DNA of 6,766 nt from Alphaproteobacteria bacterium (GTDB taxonomy: Bacteria; Pseudomonadota; Alphaproteobacteria; UBA8366), in NCBI GenBank assembly GCA_030743445.1, contig JASLSL010000107.1:1-6766 (forward strand), given 5' to 3'. The position numbers and the translations under genes are program-made. The notes under the pieces were generated by a model, which worked only from the letters and a program-made list of their open reading frames with translations, made no database searches and was not told where the DNA came from. Shown here piece after piece: positions 6,516 to 6,766 of the stretch (the first letter of the stretch is position 1; each line of letters starts with the position of its first letter).

Positions 6516-6530
6516 TTCAGCCCGGCTGAA
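6516..6530. promoter_or_regulatory. Perfect 15-bp palindrome in the hydrolase leader
   Basis: TTCAGCC-C-GGCTGAA has perfect 7-bp arms around one central base. It lies 18 bp upstream of the hydrolase start codon and just 4 bp upstream of its ribosome binding site. As DNA it could be an operator for a dimeric repressor. As RNA on the minus strand it would form a 6-bp stem with a CGG loop next to the ribosome binding site. It could alternatively be part of processing or termination after the tRNA fragment, but no T tract follows it. Confidence 0.35.
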
Positions 6531-6552
6531 AACTTGTCGGAAAAGAGAGGAA

Positions 6553-6602
6553 TGGTGGGCGCGGCTGGGTTTGAACCAGCGACCCCTACGATGTCACCGT
6601 AG
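6553..6602 (-). pseudogene. 3' fragment of tRNA-Val(GAC), candidate integration (att) site
   Basis: Reading the minus strand from 6602: anticodon stem CTACG/CGTAG around a 7-nt loop GTGACAT (anticodon GAC at 6595-6593), variable region GGGTC, T arm GCTGG-TTCAAAC-CCAGC, acceptor 3' strand CGCGCCC (6563-6557), then A and an encoded CCA (6555-6553). The matching 5' acceptor strand GGGCGCG and a D arm are missing. The 60 nt upstream (6603-6660) contain neither, so this is not a functional tRNA. Loop position 32 is G, where C or U is normal. A fragment running from the anticodon stem to the 3' end is what tyrosine-recombinase integration into a tRNA gene leaves at the distal end of an element. The intact tRNA would then lie outside the window at the other end of the element, to the right. 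Confidence 0.75.
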
Positions 6603-6612
6603 CCTGGTCGCT
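6578..6612. repeat. Extended dyad spanning the tRNA fragment and the adjoining DNA
   Basis: AGCGACC (6578-6584) and GGTCGCT (6606-6612) are perfect 7-bp arms. Between them is the tRNA anticodon stem-loop (CTACG 6586-6590, CGTAG 6598-6602), with a 1-nt and a 3-nt bulge. The left arm belongs to the tRNA (variable region/T stem); the right arm lies outside it, in the presumed element. This makes a near-continuous 12-bp imperfect inverted repeat centred on the anticodon loop, resembling the core-type sites flanking a tyrosine recombinase crossover. Confidence 0.4.
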
Positions 6613-6766
6613 TTTGGCCAATCGCCGACTCCCTCGAAAAACACCCAGAATCAAGCGCTTACAAGCCCCAGCCTAACGATCGGAGCGATCCGGTTCAAGC
6701 CAATATTGGACCTGAGTGGACCTATAGTGGACCCGAATGGACCAGCCGGATGAGCCATCGACCTTC
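6613..6766. other. Right-edge non-coding stretch, presumed end of an integrated element
   Basis: This stretch is visibly less GC-rich than the genes to its left and has no convincing gene. It contains CCAATATTGG (palindrome, 6700-6709), AAGCGCTT (6653-6660) and the TGGACC repeats described separately. A plus-strand ATG at 6737 stays open to the edge for 10 codons without a clear ribosome binding site. A minus-strand frame of about 35 codons is open from the edge. Neither resembles an integrase or any protein I recognise. Confidence 0.35.
6704..6744 (+). repeat. Four helically phased TGGACC direct repeats
   Basis: TGGACC occurs at 6707-6712, 6717-6722, 6728-6733 and 6738-6743, with start-to-start distances of 10, 11 and 10 bp, close to one helical turn each. 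The three bases before each copy are TAT, GAG, TAG and GAA, so the loose unit is NANTGGACC. They lie about 105-140 bp from the tRNA fragment, on the presumed element side. Phased direct repeats at this place fit arm-type sites for an integrase or sites for an excisionase. A simple decayed tandem repeat is the alternative. Confidence 0.6.

Noticed and set aside
6553..6660. Intact tRNA-Val gene on the minus strand
   Set aside because: No 5' acceptor strand (GGGCGCG) or D arm could be found upstream of the anticodon stem, so only the 3' part is present.
6571..6753. Small plus-strand ORF of 60 codons across the tRNA fragment and the TGGACC repeats
   Set aside because: It begins inside the antisense of the tRNA T arm, has no ribosome binding site and no recognisable protein character.
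6737..6766. Possible start of a plus-strand gene of the element (ATG at 6737, open to the edge)
   Set aside because: Only 10 codons are visible, with no clear ribosome binding site; it overlaps the last TGGACC repeat. Not supportable without more sequence.

Overview
The window is GC-rich and looks like chromosomal DNA of a motile alphaproteobacterium, probably Rhodospirillales-like. The pointers are codon and base composition, the alphaproteobacterial style of the flagellin termini, an intergenic palindromic repeat of the 'CCGGAAT...ATTCCGG' kind common in that class, and the sequence of a tRNA-Val(GAC) fragment. The taxonomic call is inference from reading; no database was searched.

Layout from left to right: (1) The 5' part of a minus-strand B12-binding-type radical SAM gene runs off the left edge (1-839). 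(2) A 196-bp divergent intergenic region holds a near-perfect FNR/FixK-type dyad at 953-966. (3) A plus-strand two-gene operon follows: SDR-type L-threonine 3-dehydrogenase (1036-1995) and a 2-amino-3-ketobutyrate CoA ligase-like PLP enzyme (2023-3255). Together these would convert threonine to glycine and acetyl-CoA. (4) A short minus-strand flagellin (3266-4081) ends only 10 bp from the operon's stop codon. (5) A 530-bp non-coding stretch (4082-4611) holds the structured flagellin leader, an AT-rich promoter-like block, a nested palindromic repeat element with 18-bp perfect terminal inverted repeats (4284-4421), and a 7-bp-arm dyad next to a -10-like hexamer. (6) A plus-strand nitronate monooxygenase/2-nitropropane dioxygenase-family flavoprotein (4612-5607) converges on a minus-strand Cif-like epoxide-hydrolase-type alpha/beta hydrolase (5628-6497).

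The right end (6498-6766) is the most unusual part. It has a 15-bp palindrome just upstream of the hydrolase ribosome binding site. Next comes a 50-nt 3' fragment of a minus-strand tRNA-Val(GAC), containing the anticodon arm, variable loop, T arm, acceptor 3' strand and CCA. No D arm or 5' acceptor strand is present. This is the usual footprint of site-specific integration into a tRNA gene, so an integrated element probably begins just right of about 6602 and continues beyond the window. On that side there are four TGGACC direct repeats spaced 10, 11 and 10 bp, in phase with the DNA helix. They are candidate recombinase or accessory-protein binding sites. No integrase gene is visible in the window, so the island interpretation rests on the tRNA fragment and the repeats.

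No CRISPR array, rRNA, insertion sequence with transposase, toxin-antitoxin pair or defence gene is seen.
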